A stretch of DNA of 64,000 nt, from positions 124,001 through 188,000 of the forward strand of contig JAENYV010000002.1 in assembly GCA_016841605.1 (NCBI GenBank), written 5' to 3'. The position numbers were made by a program, and so were the translations under genes. Numbering within the stretch: the stretch's first letter is position 1; each line of letters begins with the position of its first letter. This document shows positions 1-7,869 of the stretch, piece by piece. The stretch is from Dethiobacter alkaliphilus (lineage in GTDB: Bacteria; Bacillota; Dethiobacteria; DTU022; UBA8154). The notes below the pieces were generated by a model. The model worked only from the letters and a program-made list of their open reading frames with translations. It ran no database searches and was not told where the DNA came from.

Positions 1-1042
1 CCCCATCGTAAAGATTGATTAATCCTCCGCCTCCGCCTTCTGTAATACCGTAAATATTACCGGTTTTAAAGGGGAGAATTCTTTTCATATCCTCAAAAAG
101 TGCGAAAGGGACCGGCTGGGCACCGATAACAATACTTCCGGTAACATGTGAAAAATCGTAATTATTAATATCAATAACTCTTTTTTTAATTGCGTTCACA
201 GAATCGGACATAGTTGGAACAGTAACCCAGCCATTGTTGACTTTTTCTTCACAGATCGTATCCAGTAAATAATTCGGCTTATTTAGTTCCAACAGAATAA
301 TAATCTTTCCGCCGGCAAGGTAAGAGGGAAAAGATAAAAAGAAACTTCCGCTATGATAAAACGGATGCGGCGCCAGATATATGGTCTCTTGACCTTCGCA
401 GTAGGTCAGGGCATTGCCGATACCGATCTGGTAAAGAGTATCATGAGACTGGCAAACGGGTTTCGGAGGGCCTGTCGTTCCGGAGGTAAACATGAGTTCC
501 GCGGGAGCATCTTTCTCTACATCAATCAGAATATCCGCCGGATTACCTGTTTTGATAATATGATCATAAGAAGTCATTCCCTCGGGAACATTATCTCCGA
601 GACAGATATAAGAACAAATACTCTCCATTTCTTTTTTAATAGGTTCGACTTTTGGTAAAAAACCTTCACTTAAAATAAATGCCTTGGGATTGCAGGCATC
701 AGCAGCATACTTAATATCTGCAGAGGCAAAGCGAAAATTAAGGGGAACAGCTACCGCGCCGATTCTTAAAATGGCATGGAATGTTATTACCCATTCCAGG
801 CTGTTCATCTGCAGGTGCAGAACAAAATCATCTTTTTTTACTCCCATCTTCTCCTGCAGATAATTAGCCACCTTATTTGTCTCTTCATTGAACTTTTTCC
901 AGGTCAGCGCCCTTCTTATTTTTTCAGAAGGCTTTAATTCTACGAGAAATTCCTTATCAGGATACTTCTTGGCATTGATAATTCCAAACCGGGCAAAATT
1001 CACTCTTCTCTTAACCTCCTCAGTTGATAATACGGTTTTCAT
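1..1042 (-). CDS. Acyl/aryl-CoA ligase (AMP-forming), C-terminal part outside the window
   Basis: ANL-superfamily ligase, which activates a carboxylic acid with ATP and CoA through an acyl-adenylate. The frame is open from an ATG at 1042 to the window edge with no stop, about 347 codons, so the C-terminal lid domain is missing. It shows the ATP/AMP-binding P-loop (FTSGTTGPPKP, near residue 190) and the later YGITEGG adenylate-binding motif just before the edge. A GGGAG ribosome site lies 7 nt upstream of the ATG. It starts 19 nt after iorB, so it is almost certainly the third gene of the T-box-controlled iorAB operon. Substrate is inferred only: an arylacetate such as phenylacetate would fit the context, but a fatty-acyl ligase is also possible. 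Confidence 0.9.
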   Translation of the reverse strand, partial: MKTVLSTEEVKRRVNFARFGIINAKKYPDKEFLVELKPSEKIRRALTWKKFNEETNKVANYLQEKMGVKKDDFVLHLQMNSLEWVITFHAILRIGAVAVPLNFRFASADIKYAADACNPKAFILSEGFLPKVEPIKKEMESICSYICLGDNVPEGMTSYDHIIKTGNPADILIDVEKDAPAELMFTSGTTGPPKPVCQSHDTLYQIGIGNALTYCEGQETIYLAPHPFYHSGSFFLSFPSYLAGGKIIILLELNKPNYLLDTICEEKVNNGWVTVPTMSDSVNAIKKRVIDINNYDFSHVTGSIVIGAQPVPFALFEDMKRILPFKTGNIYGITEGGGGGLINLYDG

Positions 1043-1061
1043 CTCCAGGCTCCCGGGATCG

Positions 1062-1649
1062 TTACGATATAATTAAAGCCCGACCGGCCAGGAACGCTTT
1101 TTTATTCAGCTCTAAAAATTTTTCGGGCACCAGGCGCTGAATAACTTTCATCCAGACCTCCTCCGCACCGCCCAACAAATTGGAGACAGCACCCAACAAA
1201 ACGACTCCAACCATCGCGGGATTGCCGAGTTCTCCGGCTATCCCGGTCCCTTCAATCCAAATTACACGCCCCCCGGCACCTTTTAACAGGGATTCGATTT
1301 CTTGTTCGGAGGGATATTTTGCTTTGCCCAGATTTACTGCGGGTGGAGGAATCCGGTAGCGGTTTATCAACACTACGGTACCCTCTTTTAAATACAAAGG
1401 CCAACGAGCCGCTTCCAACATCTCAAAGCCTAAAAGGTAGTCGGCTTGTCCCTGTTCCACCAGCGGGGCATAGACTTTCTCGCCCCAGCGAACATGGCTT
1501 TCCACTGTACCTCCTCGCTGGGCCATACCGTGTACTTCGGATTTTTTTACGTCATATCCCAGTTCCAGACCTACTTCCGCCAATATGTTGCTGGCTAGAA
1601 TGGTACCCTGGCCACCCACTCCAGCCATTAAAATGTCAATTTTTTTCAC
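1062..1649 (-). CDS. iorB: Indolepyruvate:ferredoxin oxidoreductase, beta subunit
   Basis: Gamma-domain subunit of the 2-oxoacid:ferredoxin oxidoreductase family, partner of IorA. The complex interconverts aryl pyruvates and arylacetyl-CoA plus CO2 using ferredoxin. The N-terminus carries the typical MAGVGGQGT stretch, followed by the SEVHGMAQRGG motif of the family. I chose the GTG at 1649 because AAAGGAGG sits 8 nt upstream and the resulting 195 residues match the usual length; a longer open frame to 1811 would overlap the end of iorA and adds no family sequence. It follows iorA by 50 nt and precedes the CoA ligase by 19 nt. Confidence 0.93.
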   Translation of the reverse strand: MKKIDILMAGVGGQGTILASNILAEVGLELGYDVKKSEVHGMAQRGGTVESHVRWGEKVYAPLVEQGQADYLLGFEMLEAARWPLYLKEGTVVLINRYRIPPPAVNLGKAKYPSEQEIESLLKGAGGRVIWIEGTGIAGELGNPAMVGVVLLGAVSNLLGGAEEVWMKVIQRLVPEKFLELNKKAFLAGRALIIS

Positions 1650-1699
1650 CCTGCAGGCCTCCTTTGTTCTTTTATTTATTATTTCTAACTCCCGTGCAG

Positions 1700-3463
1700 T
1701 TACCGGGCAATGATCGCTTCGGCAGGGCATACCTGGACGCAAAGACCACAGCCGTTGCACAAGATGGGATCTATTGTTACATAGTCTTCTTCCTGCATAA
1801 GGGGCGAACAACCCAGCTCAAGACAGGTACCGCAGTTTACACAGAGTTCCGGGTCTATTTGGGGAGCCGTTCTTTTTTCTTTGGCGTAAAGAACGCAGGG
1901 GCGCCGGGCTATGATAACGGAGGGTTTGCCGCTTTCCAGGTGATCTTCCAGAGTTTTCGCCAGGCCGTCAAGATCATAAGGATCACAGATATCGACTTTT
2001 TCAAAACCGAGGCTGCGAACGAGCTGCTCCAGGTTTACAGCTTTCGTGGTTTTTTTCTGCAGGGTGATCCCGGTCCCGGGATGCTGCTGATGGCCCGTCA
2101 TGGCCGTGACACTGTTGTCGGCAATAACAACGGTTACGGTGCTTTCGTTATAGAGAACGTCAATCAGGGGATGGATACCGGAATGAAAGAAGGTGGAATC
2201 GCCCAAAACCGCGATGATGCGATCTTTGACCCCGGCTTTGCCAATGCCGTGGGCAACCCCTATGCCGGCACCCATACATCCGGTGGTATGCATGGCGCTG
2301 AGGGGAGGAGCATAGCCCAGGGTATAGCATCCGATATCACCGAGAACCAGGGCACCCGACTCGCGGAATACATGGAACATACCCCGATGTCCGCACCCCG
2401 GACAGAGGATAGGAGGGCGAATGGGGAGCTCTGCCGCCTCTGCGGCAGCCGCCGCGGCTTCCGCACGGGCCGCCGCAGGAGTTGAAATTAGACCTGCAGA
2501 GGCTGAGCGCTCACGTACAAGAGCCGGGCTGAATTCTCCAATGATGGGGAAAATATCTTTTCCTCTGGCTTCAATACCCATAAGCCTGATCTGTTCTTCT
2601 AGAAAAGGATCGAGCTCTTCGATAACAACCACCGTTTTTACCCTGGAAGCAAACTGCTGAAGAAGCTTTGCAGGCAGGGGATAAACCATCCCCAGTTTAA
2701 GAAAGGTAGCCCCCGGAAAGACTTCTCGCGCATACTGGTAGACGGAACCCGCGGCAATAATCCCTATTGTGTCGTCGCCGGGCTCGATCCGGTTGATGGG
2801 GGTGTTTTCCGCATATTCCGCAAGCTTCTTGATGCGCTCTTCTATGACAGGGTGGCGACGACGTGCATTGGCCGGAACCATAACGAATTTAACGGCGTCT
2901 CTTTCATAGAGCGGAGGTTCAGGCGGTGCGGCGGGGGGAGCCTCTTCAGAAATTTCCACAGAAGTCGATGAGTGCGAAAGGCGGGTTACGGTGCGCAGCA
3001 TGACCGGCGTATCAAAGGTTTCACTCATCTCCAGGGCAATTCCGACGAATTGTTTGGCTTCTTCGCTGTCCGCCGGCTCGAGCATCGGTAATTTGGCAAA
3101 TTTGGCGTAGTTGCGGTTGTCCTGTTCGTTCTGGGAACTGTGCATACCGGGATCATCTGCAGTAACCAGTACCAGGCCGCCTTTTAGCCCGGTATAAACC
3201 GCATAAAAGAGGGAATCCGCCGCCACATTTACACCCACATGTTTCATGGATACCAGGGCTCTGGTCCCGGCGTACGCGGCACCAATCCCTACATCCATGG
3301 CGACTTTCTCATTGGGCGCCCACTCGGCAAATACTCCCGGGTATCCGGAAAAATTATCCATAATTTCTGTGCTGGGCGTCCCCGGATAAGCCGCCCCGAC
3401 CCGTACCCCATTTAAGTAGGCACCATACGCTATTGCTTCGTTCCCCGTCATCAATTTCTTCAA
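1700..3463 (-). CDS. iorA: Indolepyruvate:ferredoxin oxidoreductase, alpha subunit
   Basis: TPP-dependent large subunit of IorAB, about 587 residues. The N-terminal pyrimidine-binding domain opens with MTGNEAIAYGA and contains AAYPGTPSTEI. A central Ala-rich linker leads to the TPP domain (CPGCGHRG and GDIGCYTLG, then GDSTFFHSG and ADNSVTAMTG). The C-terminus is a two-cluster ferredoxin domain (CVNCGTC and CNGCGLCVQVC). I favour the TTG at 3463, which has AAGGGG 7 nt upstream; an ATG at 3490 is in frame but would place that site inside the gene. Expression is under a T-box leader, which is unusual for an enzyme best known for aromatic amino-acid breakdown. Confidence 0.95.
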   Translation of the reverse strand: MKKLMTGNEAIAYGAYLNGVRVGAAYPGTPSTEIMDNFSGYPGVFAEWAPNEKVAMDVGIGAAYAGTRALVSMKHVGVNVAADSLFYAVYTGLKGGLVLVTADDPGMHSSQNEQDNRNYAKFAKLPMLEPADSEEAKQFVGIALEMSETFDTPVMLRTVTRLSHSSTSVEISEEAPPAAPPEPPLYERDAVKFVMVPANARRRHPVIEERIKKLAEYAENTPINRIEPGDDTIGIIAAGSVYQYAREVFPGATFLKLGMVYPLPAKLLQQFASRVKTVVVIEELDPFLEEQIRLMGIEARGKDIFPIIGEFSPALVRERSASAGLISTPAAARAEAAAAAAEAAELPIRPPILCPGCGHRGMFHVFRESGALVLGDIGCYTLGYAPPLSAMHTTGCMGAGIGVAHGIGKAGVKDRIIAVLGDSTFFHSGIHPLIDVLYNESTVTVVIADNSVTAMTGHQQHPGTGITLQKKTTKAVNLEQLVRSLGFEKVDICDPYDLDGLAKTLEDHLESGKPSVIIARRPCVLYAKEKRTAPQIDPELCVNCGTCLELGCSPLMQEEDYVTIDPILCNGCGLCVQVCPAEAIIAR

Positions 3464-3501
3464 TGTTATTCCCCTTTCCCAAATACTCATGTATGCTTAA
3501 C

Positions 3502-3544
3502 AAAAAAAATGTTTACTGCATTCATAGGGACGAAAGCAGTAAAC
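3502..3544 (-). terminator. Second intrinsic terminator in the iorA leader
   Basis: Nine-base-pair stem (GTTTACTGC at 3511-3519 pairing with GCAGTAAAC at 3536-3544), followed on the minus strand by a run of eight T at 3502-3509. It lies just downstream of the T-box terminator and about 40 nt before the iorA start, so a transcript that reads through the T-box must still pass it. Confidence 0.65.
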
Positions 3545-3562
3545 ACCCCGGCTTAAAAAGCC

Positions 3563-3885
3563 TGAAAAATAAAATCCGCCCCTCAAGGGGCGGATTATCT
3601 TCCGCGGTACCACCCTAGTTGACCGGCACCGGTCGGCGCCAAATCCTCTTTGGTTTTAAGGAATAAAGATCGCTAAAATATCTTCTTCCTTCTCAAGGAT
3701 AACGGGTGAGGGCCCGTCTACGATCTACTTGCCCCCTTCGGGGTTTCAACCGGAAGCTCCGGAGCGAACTTCGTCTGGTTCCTTCCGGAGGAGCTTACAG
3801 CCTCTGTCTCCCGCCTCTCTGTTGGAAGTACCCCCAGCTTACTTTTCTCCTTCAAAGCTTTTACAGGTATTTATTTGCAAAGACA
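3563..3885 (-). promoter_or_regulatory. T-box riboswitch, apparent phenylalanine (UUC) specifier, upstream of iorAB
   Basis: The minus strand carries the T-box core AGGGTGGTACCGCGG (3602-3616), then a terminator stem ATCCGCCCC/GGGGCGGAT (3573-3594) followed by a T-rich tract. Upstream are a Stem I region with the CAGAGAG-type motif, a GACGGG...CCCGTT hairpin fitting Stem III, and the segment GAAGUUCGCUCCGGAGC. That segment fits the pattern often seen around specifier codons (codon, then a purine, then CUCC-GAGC), which reads UUC (3766-3768) as specifier, i.e. tRNA-Phe. Known for the family: uncharged tRNA stabilises the antiterminator, so the genes are switched on by amino-acid starvation. 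The T-box call is strong; the specifier assignment is by eye. Confidence 0.93.
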
Positions 3886-3891
3886 TATCAT

Positions 3892-3920
3892 ATTTTATAA
3901 TATATTTAGCTCTTACGCAA
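3892..3920 (-). promoter_or_regulatory. Sigma-A-type promoter of the T-box/iorAB operon
   Basis: TTGCGT (3915-3920) and TAAAAT (3892-3897) separated by 17 nt on the minus strand, placed so that transcription would start just before the T-box Stem I. It overlaps the short gap after the amidohydrolase gene, so iorAB is probably a separate transcription unit. Confidence 0.6.
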
Positions 3921-3946
3921 GAAAAATTTTTACTGCTAATTTCCCC

Positions 3947-4777
3947 TTAGAATATTTTCAGCAATTTAGCAGCATTACCCCCCAATATTTTTTCCTTCGC
4001 TTCCTTTGAAAGGGGTAGATGCCTTATTTCCTCAATGTTTTTTTCCAAATCAGGCAGTCCGGGCCAATCAGATCCAAAAAGAACTTTGCCGGATATTTTT
4101 TCAAGTTCCGGAAAGTAATCCATCAATTTTTTTGGAGGAAGCCCGGCTATTTCCATGTAAACATTTTCATGAAGACGGCTCAGGAAAAAGGCACGGTCAT
4201 ACCAAAAACCCCTCCCGCCATGCACAAGAACAATTGTTAGTTCAGGAAAATCGACCGCAACGTCGTCAAAATAGAGCGGATCCCCATATTTTAATCTGGT
4301 ACCTTTAAAAACAGATGATCCCGTATGGAACATAACAGGAATCTGCAGTTTTTCTGCCCTGGCATAAAGAGGATATAAGGTATTATCATTGGGATAAAAG
4401 TGCTGGTACGTGGGATACATCTTCAGGCCGCGGAAACCCATTTCAACCAGTCTAGATAATTCTGAACTCATATCCACAGTCAGAGACGGATTGATACTGG
4501 CAAAAGGAATTAAACTGGGTCGTCCGCTGCAAAAATTAAGAATATGTTCGTTGGAGCATATCCCTGTAACAGCCGGGGTCAACTCTGCTAAAACCACTCC
4601 GTAATCGATTCCGCATTGTTGTAAGTATTCACAAAATAGTCCGGGGTCTTGATACAGGGAAAGAAGTTTATTCCATTTATCCTCTCCATGAATACTTTTA
4701 ATCCATTCAATTATACTACTGTTGAATTGTTCATAGTAAACCGTATGAATATGAAAATCAATAACAGGAGTAAACAT
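3947..4777 (-). CDS. Amidohydrolase family 2 (TIM-barrel) metal-dependent hydrolase or decarboxylase
   Basis: 276-residue amidohydrolase_2-type protein. It shows the N-terminal metal motif DFHIH at residues 7-11, a mid-protein barrel-strand His (MFHTG), a second one (VLVHGG), and the C-terminal FGSDWPG with the catalytic Asp. Family members hydrolyse amides or lactones, or decarboxylate aromatic acids. The gene follows the SDR-thiolase-DUF35 genes on the same strand, after a 183-nt AT-rich gap with a probable terminator, so it may be separately transcribed. The context suggests a role in aromatic or cyclic-acid metabolism, but the substrate cannot be read from the sequence. Confidence 0.85.
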   Translation of the reverse strand: MFTPVIDFHIHTVYYEQFNSSIIEWIKSIHGEDKWNKLLSLYQDPGLFCEYLQQCGIDYGVVLAELTPAVTGICSNEHILNFCSGRPSLIPFASINPSLTVDMSSELSRLVEMGFRGLKMYPTYQHFYPNDNTLYPLYARAEKLQIPVMFHTGSSVFKGTRLKYGDPLYFDDVAVDFPELTIVLVHGGRGFWYDRAFFLSRLHENVYMEIAGLPPKKLMDYFPELEKISGKVLFGSDWPGLPDLEKNIEEIRHLPLSKEAKEKILGGNAAKLLKIF

Positions 4778-4874
4778 GAGCGAAAACTCCTTTTAAATAA
4801 ATAAGTAAACTATTTTTATTAGCACAATTATTTTCCTTATTACGAAAAAGCAAAAGAGTAATGATATTTGCCGG

Positions 4875-4902
4875 AAAAAAAAGGGGAAATTATATTTTTC
4901 CC
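4875..4902 (-). terminator. Intrinsic terminator after the DUF35 gene
   Basis: On the minus strand GGGAAA-loop-TTTCCC (883-902 of the 4 kb block, i.e. 4883-4902) is followed by CTTTTTTTT (4875-4882). It lies in the gap between the DUF35 gene and the amidohydrolase gene. Confidence 0.55.
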
Positions 4903-4960
4903 GCAATATGGTTTGATTCCGTTTTTGTTCCTAATTTATTTATTTATTTTTTTGTCTTTT

Positions 4961-5371
4961 TTAAGCAGGTAAAAATTCATAAGTCAGTTTATCTTCCGGA
5001 AGAGCGAGAGGAGTAACTTTGAGAGCCATTCCTACTTTTACACTGTCTTCAGGGAGATCTTTGCTCAAACGTCCGAAAACTTTAATACCGTCAAAATCCA
5101 CCAAAGCCAGAATATAAGGGACATCCCCTTCAAAGCCGGTAGGAGCGTAATTAACCTTAGTGAAACTAATCAGCGTACCCTGCCCTTTAATTTCAATCCA
5201 TTCAACATCCTTGCTCATGCACCAGGAGCAGTCCGCGCGAGGAGGGAAAAAGACACGCCCGCACAAGTTGCACTTTGTTCCCCTAATCTCTCCTTTTTCC
5301 AGGTAATCAATAAAGTCCGAGGCCCTGGTCTGAGCTGTAAAACTTACCACTCCAAATTTTTCAAATCCCAT
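4961..5371 (-). CDS. DUF35 / Zn-ribbon OB-fold acyl-CoA-associated protein
   Basis: 136 residues. A Zn ribbon with two CxxC pairs (CNLCGRVFFPPRADCSWC, from about residue 34) is followed by an OB-fold (GTLISFTKVNYAP and later ILALVDFDG). Such proteins form complexes with non-decarboxylating thiolases, for example the archaeal thiolase-DUF35 complexes and the BbsA/BbsB benzoylsuccinyl-CoA thiolase, where the small subunit helps bind CoA. The start lies 5 nt after the thiolase stop, so the two are translationally linked and surely partners. Confidence 0.9.
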   Translation of the reverse strand: MGFEKFGVVSFTAQTRASDFIDYLEKGEIRGTKCNLCGRVFFPPRADCSWCMSKDVEWIEIKGQGTLISFTKVNYAPTGFEGDVPYILALVDFDGIKVFGRLSKDLPEDSVKVGMALKVTPLALPEDKLTYEFLPA

Positions 5372-5376
5372 TATTT

Positions 5377-6531
5377 TTACCTCCCCAGTATGACCACATT
5401 GCCGTAAATACCAACCCCACCGATGTTGTGGACCAAACCGATTTCTGCTCCCGGAACCTGAATATCTCCGGCTTCATCCCTCAACTGCAGGACAATAGTC
5501 CGAACCTGGGACCCGCCGGTAGCGCCAATAGGATGCCCTTTAGACAATAACCCGCCGTCAACATTTACGGGAATTTTTCCACCGAGATAAGTTTCGCCAT
5601 TCTGGATTAATTCATTACCTTTACCCGGTTCGGCGAATCCAAGATTTTCATAAGCCATTAACTCGGCGATGGTGAAGCAATCATGAACCTCGGCCACATC
5701 AATATCTTGAGGAGATACACCCGCCATTTCATAAGCGGTCTTGGCTGCTTCCTTAGCAGCGTTCAACCCGGCCAGTGAATCCCGCCCTGTCATGGTCATC
5801 GGAGCCGATGCAGAACCTACGCCCATAACCCAGACAGGCTTCTTGCAAATTTCCTTGGCTTTATCGGCACTCGCCAGAATCATACAGGAGGATCCGTCAG
5901 CATTGGCGCAGCAGTCAAATTTCTTTAATGGGCTGGCAATAGCATCTGCATTTATAACCTGATCAAACTCTACTCCTTTACGAAAAACAGCCCTTTCATT
6001 TAATTGTCCATATTTGGCTGCTTTAACCCTGATTAACGCCAGATCTTTTTCACTGCTTCCATAAGTGTTGAAATGGGCACGCGCGTGCAGGGCGTAATAG
6101 GCAGGCATCATGGTTCCGAAAGGCGATTCCCACATAATATCCGCGCCGCGGCCCATTCGTTCTTGGGAATCAGCCGAAGTTATTTCCGACATTTTTTGAA
6201 AACCAAGGACAACAACAATATCATGTAATCCTGACTTGATCATGGAATAAGCAACTTTAAGTCCGCTAGTACTTGCTGAACAAACCGTTTCAATGGCAAA
6301 TGTTGGCTGAGGGTTCAGTCCCAGGTACTCGGCGATAAGTCCGGAAGGACTCCGTTGCTTATCGTATTCCGGCGCGGTGCAGATCATTGAAGCACCGACG
6401 TCTTCCGGTCCTATCCCGGCATCTTTCATTGCTTCACTGTAAGCATCAAACGCCAACTCCCTGATAGAACCTTGATAGCCTCTGACAAAATAGCTCTGCC
6501 CTACGCCAATGATAGCTACATCTTTAGGCAT
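5377..6531 (-). CDS. Thiolase-family acyl-CoA acetyltransferase (SCP2/SCPx type)
   Basis: 384-residue thiolase. The nucleophilic Cys sits in ETVCSASTSG (near residue 83). The usual pair of C-terminal motifs is present: a VHDCF segment, GHPIGATGG with the active-site His, and HNIGG in place of the second Cys motif, as in SCP2-type thiolases. It cleaves or forms 3-oxoacyl-CoA. It is coupled to the DUF35 gene (5-nt gap) and follows the SDR gene by 43 nt, giving a dehydrogenase-thiolase pair for the last two steps of a beta-oxidation-like sequence. The ATG has a GGGAGG site 7 nt upstream. Confidence 0.93.
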   Translation of the reverse strand: MPKDVAIIGVGQSYFVRGYQGSIRELAFDAYSEAMKDAGIGPEDVGASMICTAPEYDKQRSPSGLIAEYLGLNPQPTFAIETVCSASTSGLKVAYSMIKSGLHDIVVVLGFQKMSEITSADSQERMGRGADIMWESPFGTMMPAYYALHARAHFNTYGSSEKDLALIRVKAAKYGQLNERAVFRKGVEFDQVINADAIASPLKKFDCCANADGSSCMILASADKAKEICKKPVWVMGVGSASAPMTMTGRDSLAGLNAAKEAAKTAYEMAGVSPQDIDVAEVHDCFTIAELMAYENLGFAEPGKGNELIQNGETYLGGKIPVNVDGGLLSKGHPIGATGGSQVRTIVLQLRDEAGDIQVPGAEIGLVHNIGGVGIYGNVVILGR

Positions 6532-6574
6532 GGCTTAACCTCCCTGTCTATTAAAAAGATAACCTAACACTACA

Positions 6575-7321
6575 CTACATCATTACCATTCCGCCGTCGA
6601 TACAAAGAGTCTGCCCCGTAATAATGCTTGACTCATCGGACGCGAAAAAGATAACGGCCGGAGATACTTCTTCCGGTTGGGCAAAACGTCCCAGTGGTAT
6701 CCTCTCCAGATACTTCGCCATAAATTTCGGATCATGGGCGATTTTGGCCGTCATATCCGTATCAGCCAGGGGAACAATCGTGTTAACCCTGATGTTGTAA
6801 CGAGCCAGTTCTTTCGCAGCCGACTTGCTCAGGGCATATACACCGCCTTTGGCTGCCGTATAATTTGCTTGACCGATAGTCCCGACTATACCTGCCGCTG
6901 AGGTAACATTGATAATTGAACCGCTCTTTTGTTCCATCATGGGCTTTGCCACGGCCTGTATGCAGTAGAAAGTACCGGAAAGATTAATTTTAATAATCTG
7001 ATTCCAGTTTTCCTCGGTTGTATTCCACAACATCACTGGTTTACTTATTCCGGCATTGTTAAAAAGGACATCTATTCTTCCAAACTTGTCCAGGACGGCA
7101 TCTACCATTGCAAAAACTTGGTCCCTATCTCCGATATCAACTTGCCGGACAAGCACCTTACGTCCTAAGGCTTCAACATCTTTCACCAGTTGAGAATCAG
7201 CCTGAATGCTCCGGCTTACCAGAGCCAGGTCTGCTCCTTCTTTAGCTAAAGCCAGAGCAACTGTTTCTCCGATCCCTTTTCTGGCCCCTGTTACAAGGAT
7301 AACCTTATCTTTTAAACGCAT
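6575..7321 (-). CDS. Short-chain dehydrogenase/reductase (FabG-like)
   Basis: 248-residue classical SDR. The Rossmann glycine motif is TGARKGIG (near residue 12), followed by NNAG, the active-site Ser in VTSAAG, the YTAAKGG Tyr/Lys pair, and a C-terminal GGMVMM end. It oxidises a 3-hydroxyacyl-CoA or reduces a 3-oxoacyl thioester with NAD(P). I start it at the ATG at 7321, which has GGAGGTG 5 nt upstream; the open frame extends to 7360 without a better site. As first gene of an SDR-thiolase-DUF35 set, a catabolic 3-hydroxyacyl-CoA dehydrogenase role is more likely than fatty-acid synthesis. Confidence 0.9.
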   Translation of the reverse strand: MRLKDKVILVTGARKGIGETVALALAKEGADLALVSRSIQADSQLVKDVEALGRKVLVRQVDIGDRDQVFAMVDAVLDKFGRIDVLFNNAGISKPVMLWNTTEENWNQIIKINLSGTFYCIQAVAKPMMEQKSGSIINVTSAAGIVGTIGQANYTAAKGGVYALSKSAAKELARYNIRVNTIVPLADTDMTAKIAHDPKFMAKYLERIPLGRFAQPEEVSPAVIFFASDESSIITGQTLCIDGGMVMM

Positions 7322-7365
7322 TGTTTCACCTCCTTCCAAAACTGTTCTTACACTTCTCAAGTATC

Positions 7366-7399
7366 ATGTATATATTTCTACAATGTATATATTTCTACA
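7366..7399. repeat. Perfect tandem repeat of a 17-bp unit upstream of the SDR operon
   Basis: ATGTATATATTTCTACA occurs twice back to back (7366-7382 and 7383-7399), 45 nt upstream of the SDR start. The placement suggests an operator or an upstream promoter element; the protein that binds is unknown. Confidence 0.75.
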
Positions 7400-7752
7400 T
7401 TCATTCCTGTTTTCCTCTATGGATGACTCATTAAAGTTCGCGGACTATGAGCCACCGTTATAATTTGAAGATTTTTTTCCGTTGTCAAAAAACAATTTGA
7501 CAACAAGGTCTCGACCATTACTCTTTACCGATAAAGTATGGTAATTCTCTTTGTCGAAGTAAATAATCATAATTGAGGATATGGAGAACAACTATGTCCC
7601 CCGGTTCCAGGCTTAAATAAATTTGCGCCGGAGTACCCCAAAATATCTTTTGCACTCAATAGTCTGGAAAGGGTGAGATTAGCCCTGTGGATTAAACACC
7701 AAAACCGTAAGGATATTGACGGTAGAGAAAAAATTATTATATAATAAATATG

Positions 7753-7789
7753 AGAAATTCAGAATATTTTTAAGAAATTCAGAATATTT
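7753..7789. repeat. Direct repeats with 20-bp period upstream of the response-regulator gene
   Basis: AGAAATTCAGAATATTT occurs at 7753-7769 and 7773-7789. The 20-bp period puts both copies on one face of the helix, and each copy has GAAAT...ATTTC symmetry. This fits a pair of sites for a dimeric regulator, possibly the NarL-type protein encoded about 80 bp downstream. Confidence 0.7.
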
Positions 7790-7869
7790 CAAGGTAATAT
7801 AAAAAGCTGAAAGGCATATTTGCAAATACCACTGTTTAGCTTCTAAACCTGAGCAAGGAGGGTTTCAAA

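Larger units (their letters stand above)
7322..7869. other. Intergenic control region between the divergent SDR and response-regulator genes
   Basis: 548 bp without a convincing gene, AT-rich. It holds two separate pairs of direct repeats (listed on their own), one near each gene start, and must contain promoters in both directions. No riboswitch or terminator was recognised. Confidence 0.6.

Noticed and set aside
1319-2485. 388-codon open frame on the plus strand
   Set aside because: It lies entirely antisense to iorB and iorA, has no family features and no ribosome site; it is a shadow of the GC-rich coding strand.
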